From positions 2,326,501-2,390,500 of the forward strand of contig JASXTE010000009.1 of NCBI GenBank assembly GCA_030280995.1: a stretch of DNA of 64,000 nucleotides, written 5' to 3'. Below the pieces are notes generated by a model, which ran no database searches, was not told the DNA's origin, and saw only the letters and a list, made by a program, of their open reading frames with translations. The translations under genes were made by a program, and so were the position numbers. The stretch comes from Hemileia vastatrix (lineage: Eukaryota > Basidiomycota > Pucciniomycetes > Pucciniales > Zaghouaniaceae). Below are positions 12,230 to 25,523 of the stretch, one piece after another; the first letter of the stretch is position 1, and each line of letters opens with the position of its first letter.

Positions 12230-13436
12230 ATGAGTAATAATTTGAAAAAAAAACAGCCAGGGAAGAACTCTAACAATAGGTGGGCGAAAGACATTGCTAC
12301 TGGAATGAAACTTGTAAATGCTCTTGGAATGGATACAAATGGGAAGAAGCCACATTTCTACACACAATCTTATGCAAATAATATGACAGATTGAAATAAC
12401 TATTACAATTTTTTTCTTGGTTGTAGTATATAAAAAGCAAAAGGTGTCTTGATACCTAATGTTCTTGTGAAGACTTTTGAAATTCATGAGCTCAAAATTC
12501 TAGATATGTTAGAAGCTACGGTGCAATGCATTAAGGATCTTTCTTACTGCAAACATGAAATTACAAATAATGGTTACCATCAAAGAGCTGGTGGTTTTGG
12601 AAAAATGATTGGTGGTGGCTTTATTTTAGATAGGAAGAAATCTTTATATATTCGTAAGTATCACTTTTTTTAATTTAAATACTGAATTTTTGAATGATTT
12701 TACTTGAAGATAAATACACTGATAATTTTGTACCCACAGATGAATATAAAAAACAAATGAAGAGGATTGCAATGTACTTTGAATATTTTTTTAAAAAAAT
12801 ATCATATGTAAAGTACAACGAGTCAACTAATCTTTTTTCAAAACTTGGTATTCCTCGATTTTCAAAAGTTTATAGTGAAGAAGAGGGTGTACCGTTTGCT
12901 AGTAATTTAACTTGGACATATGGAGCAAATGGTAATGGGTTTCCAATGAGGTTCATTGTGATAAGGATGCAAGTGAGTATACTTTAGGAATATTTTTTCC
13001 TAAAGATACAGAAAACAATACCAATCATATGAAGTATGATAAGACCCAACCACAACAAACAGGTGGAGAACTTATGTTTCCCGTAATTCGAAGTAAAATC
13101 AGTTTTGAAGCAACTGATGGGATAACAGTGACATTGTGGCCTGCCAATCAACTGAGGCATTTTACCTCAAGATGTCACGAAATTCATGGCTTCACAAGTA
13201 TAGGTTCTTCTATTCAAATCAGCACTAGAATTTTTCATGCTATAGAAAAGATTAATGTTTTTGATATTGATATTTCAGAGTACTTGGAAATGAAAGAAGA
13301 AAAAGATAGGTATAAATATTTTATTAGTGCTTTGAGAGTTTTTTTGAAAAGAGATGACTTAATAGAGAAAGAAATAAAATCAGCAACGTATTATTTATCT
13401 AATGTTAAGACAAATCTAAAAATATTTGATAATTAA
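12230..13436 (+). pseudogene. TET/JBP-like 2OG-Fe(II) dioxygenase, damaged
   Basis: Members of this family use Fe(II) and 2-oxoglutarate to oxidise methylated pyrimidines in nucleic acid. The N-terminal part has the basic signature KNSNNRWAKDIATGM and NGKKPHFY. A middle exon has GGFGKMIGGGFILDRKKS and ends at a GTAAGTATC donor. The C-terminal core has SNLTWTYG, an HCD metal-binding triad candidate, YTLGIFFP, GGELMFP, DGITVTLWP, a distal RHFTS histidine and IGSSIQIST followed by R. Breaks: in-frame TGA at 12392 and TAA at 12431, and a one-base frameshift just before HCD near 12950. It is preceded by a hairpin array and converges with gene B, the same order as the second copy at 37.2-38.6 kb. 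Family membership rests on motif order; substrate and activity are not shown. Confidence 0.75.
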
Positions 13437-14234
13437 ATATTAAATATTTATATCATATTTACACAATTTAATGTGAAATTAAACATGATAAATACTGGGA
13501 GTAGCTGTAACATTTTCAGTTGTGATGATTAAAGTATTATCTATTTTTTTTATTTGTGAAATAGAATAATTTTTTTTCATAATATTATAAGAAAATTTGA
13601 TTTACTTTTGAGGAAATATATAAGTTGTGAAATCTTTAAATGTCATTTTTATTAAATTGGTAGCAAAGGTTCCAAAATACAAAAACTATAATTAAGAATT
13701 TGAAATAAATTAGCCATAAAAATGTGCTTTTAATGCTACCAAATTATCTGTATAGTATTTTAGGTCAAACAATCTTATTAATAAAAAAGTTAATAATAAA
13801 GAGTTGATGAAAGAATTTTTAATCAAAAATAGATTAAATTGTATTTTTTTAAGAATACACACATTTAATTATTTAAGTTGTTCTACTTCTGATTAAAAAT
13901 GTTACAATCAATGAAAAAATTTGTAATAATTAATAGATTATTTAATATCAAAGGTAAAGTAACAAAACTAGAGCATTTGTCATATTTTTATATAAACAAG
14001 AAAATATTTAAGAATTCAATACAAGTATTTGAAATCATATATGTAGATTTAAAAATCTTTGTTATTGCTGGACTTACAATAGTTTTTTCTAATAATTAAT
14101 TTAGAAAATCATGTCAAAGGTTTCTTAATAAATTTCAAAGATGGTCACATCTTTGACGTATTTGAAGGAAAATAACTTTAATTATACAAGATAAATCATA
14201 TACACAGAACTTTATCTATTTACATGTTGGAATA
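13437..14234. other. Intergenic gap between convergent genes
   Basis: AT-rich sequence between the ends of the dioxygenase gene and gene B. A 66-codon frame at 13899-14099 has no recognisable features. Nothing else is seen. Confidence 0.5.
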
Positions 14235-16923
14235 TTAATTTATTGAAAGGCTATGTTTAGCAAAAAAAGGTGATACTGGCTGAATGGAGCTCCAGTGATT
14301 AAGAAAATCTGCAGAAATAGCCCTAGCGATTCCCAGAGGACTTGGTGTATCAAATTTTAAAGGAAATGGATCACACTTGCCTATAAAAGGTTTTAGTAAT
14401 GTTAAAATATAGTTATTTAAATTTTTCCAAATTATTTCTTCCATAAAATGATTTTTTTTCATGTAAATTAAGAATATTAATTTCTGATATTACCTCCAAG
14501 CAATCAGCTGCTCAAGCCAATCTATGATCTTGAGAGCTCAGAAATAAACCATGGACACCATCAATTATATAGAATGTGAAAGATTGATATCGGTGGTGGG
14601 AGTATTCAGAATTTATCTTGTTTAGTGCAGCCTTTTGTTTCTGTCTCATTATAGTCAGTTCAGTATTTTTGTTTTTCTGACTTGATTCACCACACAATAT
14701 GGGGGGCGGACTTGCTAGCAAGTCCGCAACCTTGGACCCAAACTCACCATAGATTGAACACACATTGAGCTATTGATAAAGGAACCATACAATCAGGGAT
14801 GAACACCACTCAGTAGAACAGTTTTAGGTGGGTGTTCAAGTAGAGTTCAGTATGGGTTCAGTATGAGTTCAGTCTGAGTTCCATCTGAGTTCCATCTGAG
14901 TTCAGGTTGAGAACTTGCTAGCAAGTCCACCCCCTATATTGCGTAGTGATTGTTGAGCTTCGCTAGTCTTTCCACTTGATATTGTTGTAGCACAATATTT
15001 TGATTTAAGAATGATAATTTACATAATCATATCAATGATAATATTTCTGATTTGAAGAAGAGTTGACATTGATATATCACGGGTTTGAAGTGCAGTGGGA
15101 CCAACTTCTGAGCCATCAGGAATCGGACTCTTCAGATTTGAAAGGTGAGCTAGAAGCTGAAGATCATGTTCAATTGGACAATCTGAGTTATTGTTTTGAT
15201 GTGATGGAAGCTGGCTGAATTCATGTGCGGTAAGATAAAGTGAAGATGATATAAGAGATACCCATGAAGAACGGCAGTGGTCACTTGGGATCATTAATCT
15301 CATGAGCATTTGGATAAGATTGGATTCAGGGTGATCCTTTTTCTTTGTTGAGGAAAGAATTTCAGTATTTAAACCATCAGGATCACATAAATCTTCCATT
15401 TTTTTGAAATCAATATTATCGAGTACCCATAGCTGTGAGCTATCAATCTCTAAAAAAATATTTTCTACAAAAGGAAAAAAAAAATAAGTAAAAGAACAAA
15501 GTCAAGACTAAAAATTATGGTAACTTACATAACTCAGTAAGTTTTGAAAGCCAATCTTCTCCACAAGATTTTTCCCAATGAAAAGTAAACATTGGAATAT
15601 TTAACATGGGTTCTTGGGAAGAAGTAGAAGAGCTTAATTGAAGGAGAGTAACCATTTCCAACCACGACCTGAGGACCTTTGCCATTCTGATTCTACATTT
15701 ATAAAAATTATGAATTTTACAGAATTCCTCCTGCAAATCAGAGTCTTTTAGAACTGAGGGTGAATAAGTTAGAGGTTTTTTTGATATCTTAATTGGAGTT
15801 TATTTCATTGGTAGAGATTCTTTCAAAGTGGTCAAAGTAAGTAATTTAGGAGGTGATGGGTTTTGTTTCTTATAAATGAAGGAATTTGGTGATGAGCGGT
15901 TTGAATCATCATTTTTATCAAACATATTGTCATGTCTTGAAGAAAATTTTAAAGCTTTCTTGTTTTGATGAGCAAGCACAGCTTCATGTTCTGAAAGTTC
16001 ATCATCACTATTTTCATTGCTCTTTTCATCATCTTCATCAGGGAGAGGGCGTTTATGGATGGAACAATCTACAGTAGGTGAGTTTCTGGTACAAAATATC
16101 AAAAGAAAGATAAAAAGTACAATATTTAAGCAATTAAAGAGATATATTATAGAATATTAAAGATAAAAGAATAAAAATAAAAAAAAGGAAACAAGAATAT
16201 ACTCATTATCAAAGGCTTTGCTTTTTTTTTTAGTTTTATTATTTGATACATCAGAAAATTCATTAGCAGAAGCTGGTTTAATACGTCGAACAAAAGAGGA
16301 GCCTTGGGATAATTTCTTTTTCTTGGAGCGGATAACAGGTGTTTCAAGATTTTCCTTAGAAGTTTAAGCATGAGTTAAAGCTGATGGTTCATCTGTCTCA
16401 TCATCATCCCTAATGACAATGATTTCATCAGAAGGAATCATACCCTCCTTGTAACCTACAAATATATATGAAGAAAAAAAATATTAATAATCTTATTTAC
16501 TAATTTAAAAGGAGACAAAAAAGTGAAGAACATACATTTTTCAAGACTTTTCACATATTGGAGTAAGTCATTACAAGTATTAGATAAATATGAAGGAGAA
16601 GGATTATTGTTAAGGATCTTGACAAGTTCTTCTATTTTATCTCTAGCCAATTCAAGTAAATTGTGATACTGAACTCTTGTTATTTCCTGCCTCTCATTGC
16701 TAAGTACAGGAGGGTTAGGTGCCATGCCATGTGGCAGACATGGTGCAAGCTCAAAAGCTTCAAAGCGAGTATCAATCAGAGAGTGGGATGAAACACATTT
16801 GGGTGCTGGAAAATTAATTTTTTGAAAAAAAAAGATATAGAACATAAGTGAAATATATAAATTAAGAGAGAGGAACATGATATACATACAAAGTGGAGGT
16901 GTAGGAATTTGAATACTAGACAT
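14235..16923 (-). pseudogene. Gene B, acidic multi-exon protein, unrecognised
   Basis: I do not recognise a known domain. Exon 1 starts MSSIQIPTPP and is followed by a GTATGTATAT donor. Later exons give a helical segment (QYHNLLELARDKIEELVKIL), an acidic stretch (VIRDDDETDEPS), basic nuclear-type runs (RSKKKKLSQG) and an acidic SNENSDDELSEHEA region. A better-conserved C-terminal part has MAKVLRSWLEMV, SQLWVLDNIDF, SSWVSLISSSLYL, SFTFYIIDGVHGLFLSSQDH and PLKFDTPSP. This C-terminal part is matched segment by segment by the remnant at 51177-52141, so the reading frame was once real. In-frame TAA codons at 16364-16366 and 15800-15802 look like CAA-to-TAA changes, and a MITE sits in the 3' part. 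A nuclear role is only a guess from composition. Confidence 0.65.
14688..14948 (+). mobile_element. CACTA-like MITE, copy 1 (261 bp)
   Basis: Termini are CACCACACAATAT and, inverted, CACTACGCAATAT. The flanking ATT (14685-14687 and 14949-14951) is a 3-bp target duplication. Each end carries its own short palindrome, GGACTTGCTAGCAAGTCC or a near match. CAC-type termini plus 3-bp duplications are the hallmark of CACTA/EnSpm elements. It lies inside the 3' half of gene B. Full copies occur at 33668-33917 and, inverted, 58689-58950. Confidence 0.85.
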
Positions 16924-17954
16924 ATTGATTAATGAATATTAAAAAAAAGTATTCGATATCAAAAAATTATGATGTAATATGATGAATAATTATAAGAAAC
17001 TCTATTCTAGAAAATTGAAGTTGATAATTTAATAGGATAAAAAATTGAATAAGATTAAAATTAAAGTGAGGATGAAAGAAACAGAAAACATAAAGAGGGG
17101 GATTTTATATTATTTGAGCTTTTTTTAACATGTATTATTCATAGTGGGGTAAACTGAGTAACATGCTAAATCACAATCTGTTTATATTGAAGCGAAATTT
17201 GATGTAGCTAACAGAAAATACTAGGAATTCTTTGGGGACTTTTAGTGTGAAAAACAAATAATAACAAATGTATATCCCATATGCAAATTTCCACGGGTAA
17301 ATACAAAATTTTTTAAATTAGAATTTACTCCTAAACAATGAAGATACACTTAATTAGTATATTATATGAGAAAAAGGATAATGCTTTATAAATATTTGTT
17401 AAATTTACTTTCAGATGAAAATGAAAGATTCACAAATATACTGATATGCCTCATCAAACAAGAAATGAATTATAAATATGAAATTGCTAACATTAGAATT
17501 TAAGATAAGAACTTGTTTTTTAAGTGACAGGAGGAGTGTCAGGCTAGGGTGTTGGCACCGTGACCAAACCATTGATAAACTTGGATACAACTAAGGGAAA
17601 AAAATTGAATAGTTTTCTTTTACAATATATCTTAGTCTGAAAATGATATTGCATTGTTGTCCCTAACTATACCAATATTGTTACTTTTCAAAAGTTATAG
17701 GACTACTAAGTTGATAAAATATTATTATGAATCACCCAATGAAATACCTTAAGCAACATTCAAAATTATTAAAATATTAATATTCAATTTGAGATTTGGA
17801 TTAGCTAATTTTTCACAACTTACCACAGTTTTGATTAATATAATAAAACTTGAAAAAAAATTGTTGAGATAACCTAGAAATGGGTGCAAGAAAATGATGA
17901 AACATATGACTTGAAACTTAACTCATACACTATTGATAAACTTCATGGATCCTG
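16924..17954. other. Upstream region of gene B
   Basis: AT-rich and non-coding. It lies between gene B's start and the palindrome array. No recognisable promoter motif or gene. Confidence 0.5.
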
Positions 17955-19850
17955 ATTAATTTCTATCCAAATTAATTTTGAGACTGGCATATTCAATTTT
18001 AACTATGACCAAGTACTGTAAGTGCCATGGTTTGTATTCAATATATTGGTGTTGAAATTAATTTTGATAGGAATTAACAAGTATCATATGGCACCATGCA
18101 TGAAACCCTGACAGAAAACACCAAATTTATGAGGCAATGAACCTCATAATTTTGATCAAAATTAATGTAGACCCCTGCATATTGAATACAAGCCATTTCA
18201 CATGGACTACACAGACATAGATAAAATTCAACATGCATGGCTTAAAATTAATTTCGATCAAAATTAACCAAGGCATTAAAACATCAATTTTTATATGGTG
18301 TACTTGATCAAACCAGTTAATCTAACTTCTTAGCTTACCTATACTTTTTTGAATTTTATGCATAGTCCATGTCCATATTAATTTCGATCGAAATTAATGT
18401 TGACTAATACATAATCAATACATGCTATGACACTTACACTTGCCAGGCATAGCTACCATTAGATATGCCAGTATCAAAAATTAATTTTGATCGAAATTAA
18501 TGAGCATGATAATCATGAATTTCTGGAGTCAACTGCTTATTTTTATGCATGGTGCCTTGCCAACATTAATTTCGATTGAAATTACTTTTGATACTGGCAT
18601 ATTGCATGTAGCTATGCCTGGAAATTGTAAGTGGCATAGTGTGTATTCATTATGTATTGCTCAACATTAATTTCAATCAAATTTAATATTGAAATTTGCA
18701 TATTGAACCCAAGCCAGCAAACAACCCAAAAGATTCTTCATAAAACTGCCCATTAATTTCGATCAAAATTAAGGCTGACCATATATATATTGAATGGTAG
18801 TTATATTTGGTCTGAGTAAGCAGAGATTACTTATATTCAATATGTATTGGTCAAAATTAATGAGCATTTTGATCATGAAATTTTTTAGTCTGTTGGTTGT
18901 TTCAATGCATAATGGCATGCCAACATTAATTTTGATCAAAATTAATGTTGAAATGATATAATGCTTTTTTGCATGACATGTAAAGGATTTACTATACATG
19001 TTGAGGGTAAATATAAAATTTACATATCCATATTAATTTCTATAAAAATTAATGTTGACCAATACATAATAAATAGTAAATATGCCTGGTTAGTGTAAGT
19101 GGCATAGCTTTTTTTCAATCTGCACTTGGAAACATTTATTTCGATCAAAATTAAGGTTCATGATTATCATAAATTTATGCAGTCAGTTGCTTACTGTTAT
19201 GCATGGTATTATGTCAACATTAATTTTAATAAAAATTGAATTTGACATGCCACCAAGCATTTTTCTGTAAGATGAAAAGTAGGGCCCTCTATTCTTAAGT
19301 AAACACATTACAATGAATATTGAGCATGTATATATCATTTACACATTAATATTAATTTCAATCAAAATTAATATTGACCAATACACATTGAACACAAGCT
19401 TTACAACCTACACACACCAGATATATTTACCATTAAATATGTATATGGTCAACCCTAATTTCGATCAAAATTAATGAGCAGTTTTATGAAGAATCTTTTG
19501 GGTTATTTGCTGGTTTGGGTTCAATATGCAAATTTCAATATTAAATTCTATTGAAATTAATGTTGCCCAATACATAATTAATACACACTATGCCACTTAC
19601 ACTTTCCAGGAATAGACACCATGCAATATGCCAGTATCAAAATAAATTTCGATCGAAATTAATGTTGGAAGGGCACCATACATTAAAATATGCAGTTGAC
19701 TCCTGTAATTCATGATTAACATGCTCATGGATTTTGATCAAAAATAATTTTTATACTGGCATATTTAATGGTAGCTATGCCTGGCAAGTGTAAGTGGCAT
19801 AGTGTGTATTCACTATGTATTGGTCAACATTAAATTCAATTGAAATTAAT
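17955..19850. repeat. Palindrome-punctuated array
   Basis: About twenty copies of a 22-bp palindrome with the core TAATTTCGATCGAAATTA (or TTGATCAA at the centre) occur at roughly 80-120 bp spacing. Perfect or near-perfect copies are at 17955, 18377-18398, 18480-18501, 18925-18946 and 19350-19371. The spacers are not unique. One type contains 'tatgccacttacac' and 'aggcatagctacc', another 'aagattcttcataaaactgc', a third 'gcatggtgccttgcc', and they recur in both orientations. The array lies just beyond the 3' end of gene D and the transposase. It could be a transposase-binding subterminal array or a recombining satellite. It is not a CRISPR array. Confidence 0.85.
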
Positions 19851-20030
19851 ATGGATACATATATGTGACATAAAGAGGTATGGACCATCAATGTGTTGAA
19901 AATTAATTTTTCTATCTCATACATTATTTGTTTTTCTTAAAAAAAATGTTACTATTTCTCAATATCACCTTATGACATTTACCAAGCTTCTTTGAAAAAA
20001 ACAGAATACATAAAACTCAATATAAGATAG

Positions 20031-21722
20031 CTATATTACACAGAAGATCACTGTTATACCTAAGTGATGATGATGTTGATGATGTATTAATTGATTTCGA
20101 ATCTTTACCGGATCAATATCAGCTCCAACCCCAAGTGACTCACATTCATTCACAGATAATCCTTGCAAAAATGTTGCTGAATAGCAATTCTTGGGGAGGT
20201 ATTTGGGAACATTGAATACACCATTTTGTGCAACTATCCTTTCTGATGACCGTGAATATGTTTTTAATGCTGATTTTCTTTGAGCTGGTGTATGGGCTAA
20301 GTCCTTTGTCATCTTATCCATTTTTTTAAACAAATCATTGAGTTCAGGATTTCGCCATCCAGGAATAGCTCAGATAGGTGCAGTTGGGGCTGTTGCTGGG
20401 CTTTCCTCGATATCAGAGATGCACCTAGTATCATGAAAAAGCACAATAAAACCTGGAACATCACTGCAGAGATCTCTTGCTAACTTGTAGCGTGCACTAG
20501 CAATCTTAATTCCAACTAAATCAGCTTCATAATAACAAAAAGCAAAGTAAAATAAAAAACTTACCTTGGTCCGATAAAGTTTAACTTGTGCCCTTGCCCT
20601 CTTTTTGATCTTTTCTCTTGCTACTCTTTCCTCTTCTTGCCCAAATAAGCTTATCATCTCCTTCCCCTTATTAACTACCTGTTTCGCAATAACACATTGA
20701 GTGAACTGAAGCTTTGACTGATCGATTGTATTCAAGGTGGTGAGCCACCTGGTAAAGTGGTTGCATACTATGCTTCCCATGACTTGATTCCAAGTTGATT
20801 CCAAAAAATCACGGCAAGTCCAATAAAAGGCAAATTTCCGAAAACCTTTTTCTTGCAATTCACGCTCTAAGTTTCTTTTGACAGAAAGTAAGATCGGTGC
20901 TCCTCCTTTTAGTCCTCGAGGCTCAGGTGCTGGAAAAAATTTGGGTAGTCAAATTTTGGATCTCAAGAAGGCTATAGAATTGGTTATCAGAAATTTTCAA
21001 TCAGCTACAGAATTGGAACGGTTAGAAGATTGGACTCGGGTTAGGACAGTTTGAATTGGTTCAAAGCTTTCCATTTTCAATATCCAAAGGTGTTGGGCTC
21101 GCAGGATATTTTGTTATTTGTGTTGGTCCCCCAAGAAAATACTTCAGAAAGTGGCAAATATTTCTATTTAGACTGTCCAAGCTCCTGGGAACATCATTCC
21201 TTCTAACTAAGCCTCTTACAGCCCTTAACCCCCGTTCTCATTCATGAGACTCTGCTGAATTGAGTCTGTGGTAATTACCGATACCAATAATCATTGATGG
21301 ATTCACTAAAAATTAAAATAAGTTAATTAAATTGGTTATTTTTCAATAAAAGAATACACTAGAAATTTGACTTACCAGCTCCACTTGTGCTCTCTCCTTG
21401 GTTAGGCTGAGAAGATGATGATTGGTCTCTGAAATTCCCTCAATACTTCACTAACCCAAACTCTTCCTAGCTGATCTGCATGCTGATCAGCACTTTCAGG
21501 AGCAGAAGGATGATTGGTATTAAAATTTCTTGGTTCTGAATGAGACTCTTGGCCTAGATTGGGATTAGTTGATGGGTTAGGATTAGGCGGTAAATATTGA
21601 GATGCATCTGGAGGTGGATCAGCAGCAGGTGGTGGAGGAGTATTTCCAGTATTAGTATGTTGAGGTGGAAAACAATCAGAATTGGTTGGGTCAAAAGACA
21701 TCCCTTCAAAATTATCATCCAT
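20031..21722 (-). pseudogene. Gene D, transposon accessory protein
   Basis: Function unknown. The N-terminus (MDDNFEGMSFDPTNSD) leads into a Pro/Asn/Ser-rich disordered stretch. A central part contains FRKFAFYWTCRDFLESTWNQ, then MGSIVCNHFTRWL and a lysine-rich helix. The C-terminal part contains AQRKSALKTYSRSSERIV, LPKNCYSATFLQGL and a His run. The order WNQV ... LP-x2-CYS ... L is shared with gene C at 26.6-27.7 kb, so C and D are homologues. The frame is broken: a TGA between TAPI and AIPGW near 20370 (CGA-to-TGA type), plus frame changes in the middle. It lies directly downstream of the transposase on the same strand, suggesting it is that element's second gene. Confidence 0.6.
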
Positions 21723-22147
21723 AATGAACTGTAATAAAATAAAATTAAATAAAAATAATCAGTTGTTAAATTTATACCTATCAAAGCTAAAGTAAAAAAA
21801 GATACTATGTATATAGTCTTGTTAACGTGTATGTTCTCTTGTCAAAAAATAAAGTGAATAATATATAGCTATCAGATAAAGTTGGAAGGTCAAACTATTT
21901 ATAGTAGATGAATGAGCAAGAAGATTATTTATTAAGTAAAAATTTTATCATATTTCTCATTATCATGATTTTCTTTCTTTCATTCTTACATTTAAGATAA
22001 AAATGACTCATTGAGAGCATGGGTTCTCTTGCAATATAAGGAACCAAAGTAATTGTTCACTGATTTATGATAATGTAATTTGGATGCATTGCATTTTTTA
22101 ATCGAGCATTGAATTATTTCTTTCACCATTTACAAACATCACCAATC

Positions 22148-25100
22148 CTACAAATTTCCCCAATCCCAAATTAACACAAAGATGTTAGTCAACAGAAAAT
22201 AAATTTGATTAATTTTTTCACTCACTACTGTCTGCAGTCCAATGGCAGTGACAACCTTGTCTTTGATTCCAAACATTCCTTTTTTGTGCTCAACAGTAGC
22301 TGCATGTCCAATTATTGCATCTTTCTTAATCACAATTTGAGTTGCTTTGGCTACTCTTACTAACCGACAATGCACTTGTGGGAAAAGCTCATAGGGATCC
22401 TTTGATGTTTCTTCTGGACGGAGCTCCTTGAAAGGACTTACTATTAAATATATTTGATCCTTCTCTTCCTTTGACCTGAAAAGATCATCAATTTGCCCAA
22501 ACTGGCTATCTTTTCCATAGTAGAATTCAATTGTTTAATTAGAAATGTGTCAATGGTAACTAGGAAGCCTCTTTCCATGTATCAATATGCTTGCTACATT
22601 TTCAACTACCCAATCCCCACTTTTCTCCGATGGTGTCAAAGTCCTTCTTGAAGTTTCTTTTCCCATTTGTGCCCTTACCCATTAAGTAAATAATGCCATA
22701 CTTAGATGGATCCATTTTTTTGTTTATCGAGATCAATATGGATTTTTTTAGTCTCACATTGATCATTATATTCAGCTTCACCAAGATCTAATACCCTAGA
22801 CTTCCAATACCAATGTTTGAGCATTGTTAGTAGTATCTCTCATATGGTAAATATTAATAAATTAGCACAGCTGAGTTTTTAAATCATTGCTTACAAACAT
22901 TACATATGTGGATGTTGATTGTTTGGAATTTCAGATAATATATGATTCAGCCACTCTCCAGACTAGGTAGCTGTACCTGATGGTGGACCAAGACGCTTTA
23001 TCATTTCAGGATAATGTTGAGTGATATGCAGATTTGGCTTTGCATTAATATTCTTCCAACCCTCTTCCAGGCACTCATGATACTCTAACAGAAATTGATC
23101 TAGATCTTTAAGCTCATTAGTCTGTATATTTTTTAATGTCAAAAAATTGGTGATTGAGCATAATGTTACAAGTGACTTGAGAAGATAATATTCTCTTGGT
23201 TTTTTAGCTGAGGAAGCTGAAGATTCAGATTCTTTAAATTTTTCAAACCAAAGGGGTATAAGTGACAAAGGGAAGTAGAGAGTATACAGCATGTGCCATT
23301 CTTCTGCCTTGAGGGATCCTGCCTTTTTAGATCCTACTGATTTTGGAACTCGTGTTAGCTAGGAAGGTCTTCTTAATTGATCAATCATCTTCCATACAAC
23401 CTGTAGCTCTGATTCAGTGATTCGTGGATTACTTCTACCTTCATTTTCTTTCTCCTCACCTTTCCTTTTATTTTCTTCATCTCTAGCTGTCTCATTTGAT
23501 GAGTGAGATCCTTCACTCTATGATATGCTAATGCTCTTTTTCCTTAGGTTATACAATGAATTCCTACTGTCACTGCTGTGAGACTGTATTGAGGCCAAAT
23601 CGCTATATGGAGGAATAAATTTGGAGCTGCATGACCTACTCTGGCTTCTTGATCAATTTGTTCACATTCCTTCATTATCTAGTCCATGATGACTTGATGA
23701 CTGTCTTGAACTCGTAAGTCTTTGACGCTTGTGCTGTCTCGTGTGTCCTGTATCATCATCATCATTATTTGTGGTGCTTAAGCTACTTCTACATTTTTTC
23801 GAATGTTTGTGCAGTGAAGTATCAGAAAGGAAATCGTCATCTTCTTCTCTTACATGCCAATTTTTATCCTTTTCCAGCTTTCTTTCTAGATCTTTTGCTG
23901 CATTTTGGATTTGAAAATAGCTTAGACTGTGATCTTTTAGGTTGCCAAGCATATGTGAATGCATAACATCAATTGAGAAATATTCAGTTGGACGCCAATA
24001 TTCAAGGTTATTCAGCTCACTCCATCGTACCCCATGATTCTGAACAATTGATACACGCTCCCAAAGGGACTTGGAATTTTTCCACTTTGTTGCCCAGCAC
24101 ATATGATCCTCATGATTCCTTAATGAAAAATTTCTCACATTCTTTTCACTAATTTCATCTTTAGAGATATTACAGAAAGAGCCAAACATTTTTTCAGAGT
24201 GACTCAAAAAGCCAGCTAATTTTTTTATTGCAGGAATGTCACCTATCAAAGAGAACAATGCAACTCTTAATTTCCGGCCTTGTGGATAAAGATGCGTCTT
24301 TTCAATCAATATACTATCCCATAGAGTTTGTAGATCATTAACCAGTGGTTTTAGAAGGTGATTAAGCTGTTCACTTGTGGGTTCTGTTGTTCCAGGTATA
24401 ATAGCATACAAAAAAAGATTTTCCATTTTGTATCTATCTTCTTGAGGTAGGTTCATAAACACCATCATAAAATTTCCTACAGACTTCTGATGACCTCCAA
24501 TCCTATTGCCACTAGGCCTAAACCAGTCGACATATAAATTAAAAATTAAGTTGCCTGAAGTTATTTTATATTGATCATCATTGCTATCCAGAGCTGGAGT
24601 GGTAATGGGAAAGTTTTTCCAAATTGAGCCATCACAAACATCCTTCATCAAATCACACTGTACATGTTCCGCCACAGGGGTTTTCTTCTCAATCAGAAGG
24701 TCAAATTTGAGCAGTTTGATCTTTTCCTTAAGCCAGTCAATAAAATAATGGTGACAAAATGTTTTATGAGATAAATATTTTACATATTCTTGATGTTCCT
24801 CCATCAGATACAGCCTTTCATCACATTTAACTGCAATTTGTCCTGCTCCAAACATTTTTAAATAGCGCTTTGATGATGAAAGAAACGTTTGATTGCAACA
24901 AAGTTTAGATGGTTGAGATTCAGAGTTATACTCATAAATAGAAAAGCATTTATGACAGCATGTTTTAGTAAAAATGATTGATTGAGCTTTAATTTACTAA
25001 AAATTGTATCTATCGAGTGTGGGATCAGGCGGACAATGCTATCAGAATCCAGTATTCCACTATCACCTAGAAGTTTGAGCTTCTTAATTTCTTTATCCAA

Positions 25101-25523
25101 AAATCAAGTACAACCTTCTTTGCTCAAATGATGAATCAGAGAAAGCTTTTCTGCCTGCCACATAATTATTTGGCTATACCATTTCCCAAGATTTGAGTTT
25201 CTAGAGACTGTTGAAGATAATTTTGCCCCCAATATCAACTGCGCCTATGTAATAAATCATTGAAACATCATAAAGACTTTTATTCTCACATTGAACTATA
25301 GATATACAGCTTACTGTTTCTGTGGAGCTGAAACTTCTAATTTTAAGTGGATTGTTGGAAGAAATAACCATCTGGGCCTTCCTATTTCTTTCCTCTTGAT
25401 GTTTTGCGTAAGAATTAGAGTTTTTGAAAGCCATACCAACTTCAAAGGACCCAGAAGAAGTTTGATACTTTTATTGACACATCCAAGATCTTGACATTGA
25501 CATACATGAAAAAATGGAGGCAT
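22148..25523 (-). pseudogene. Tnp2/CACTA-type transposase, damaged
   Basis: This is a DDE-type cut-and-paste DNA transposase of the Tnp2 (EnSpm/CACTA) group. The N-terminus, MPPFFHVCQCQDLGC, matches the CxC-x4-C start typical of basidiomycete members. The best block (23662-24855, 397 codons) has LYVDWFRPSGN (first acidic residue), FMNLPQEDRYKMENLFLYAI, IPGTTEPTSEQLNHLLKPL, LFSLIGDIPAIKKLAGF (second Asp), GVRWSELNNLEYWRPTEYF and IDVMHSHMLGNLKDHS. The C-terminal part has LPLWF-like LSLIPLWFEKF, PNLHITQHYPEMIKRLGPP and finally DAIIGHAATVEHKKGMFGI. Frames change near 25430, 24855 and between 23660 and 22150, so it is probably inactive. Gene D follows on the same strand. Confidence 0.8.

Noticed and set aside
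17534..17580. TGTCAGGCTAGG as an LTR start
   Set aside because: Resembles the LTR tips at 3726 and 6951, but no matching end, TATA region or target duplication was found.
17955..19850. CRISPR-like repeat/spacer look
   Set aside because: The window is eukaryotic, the repeats are fully palindromic, the spacers are reused in both orientations, and no cas genes are present.
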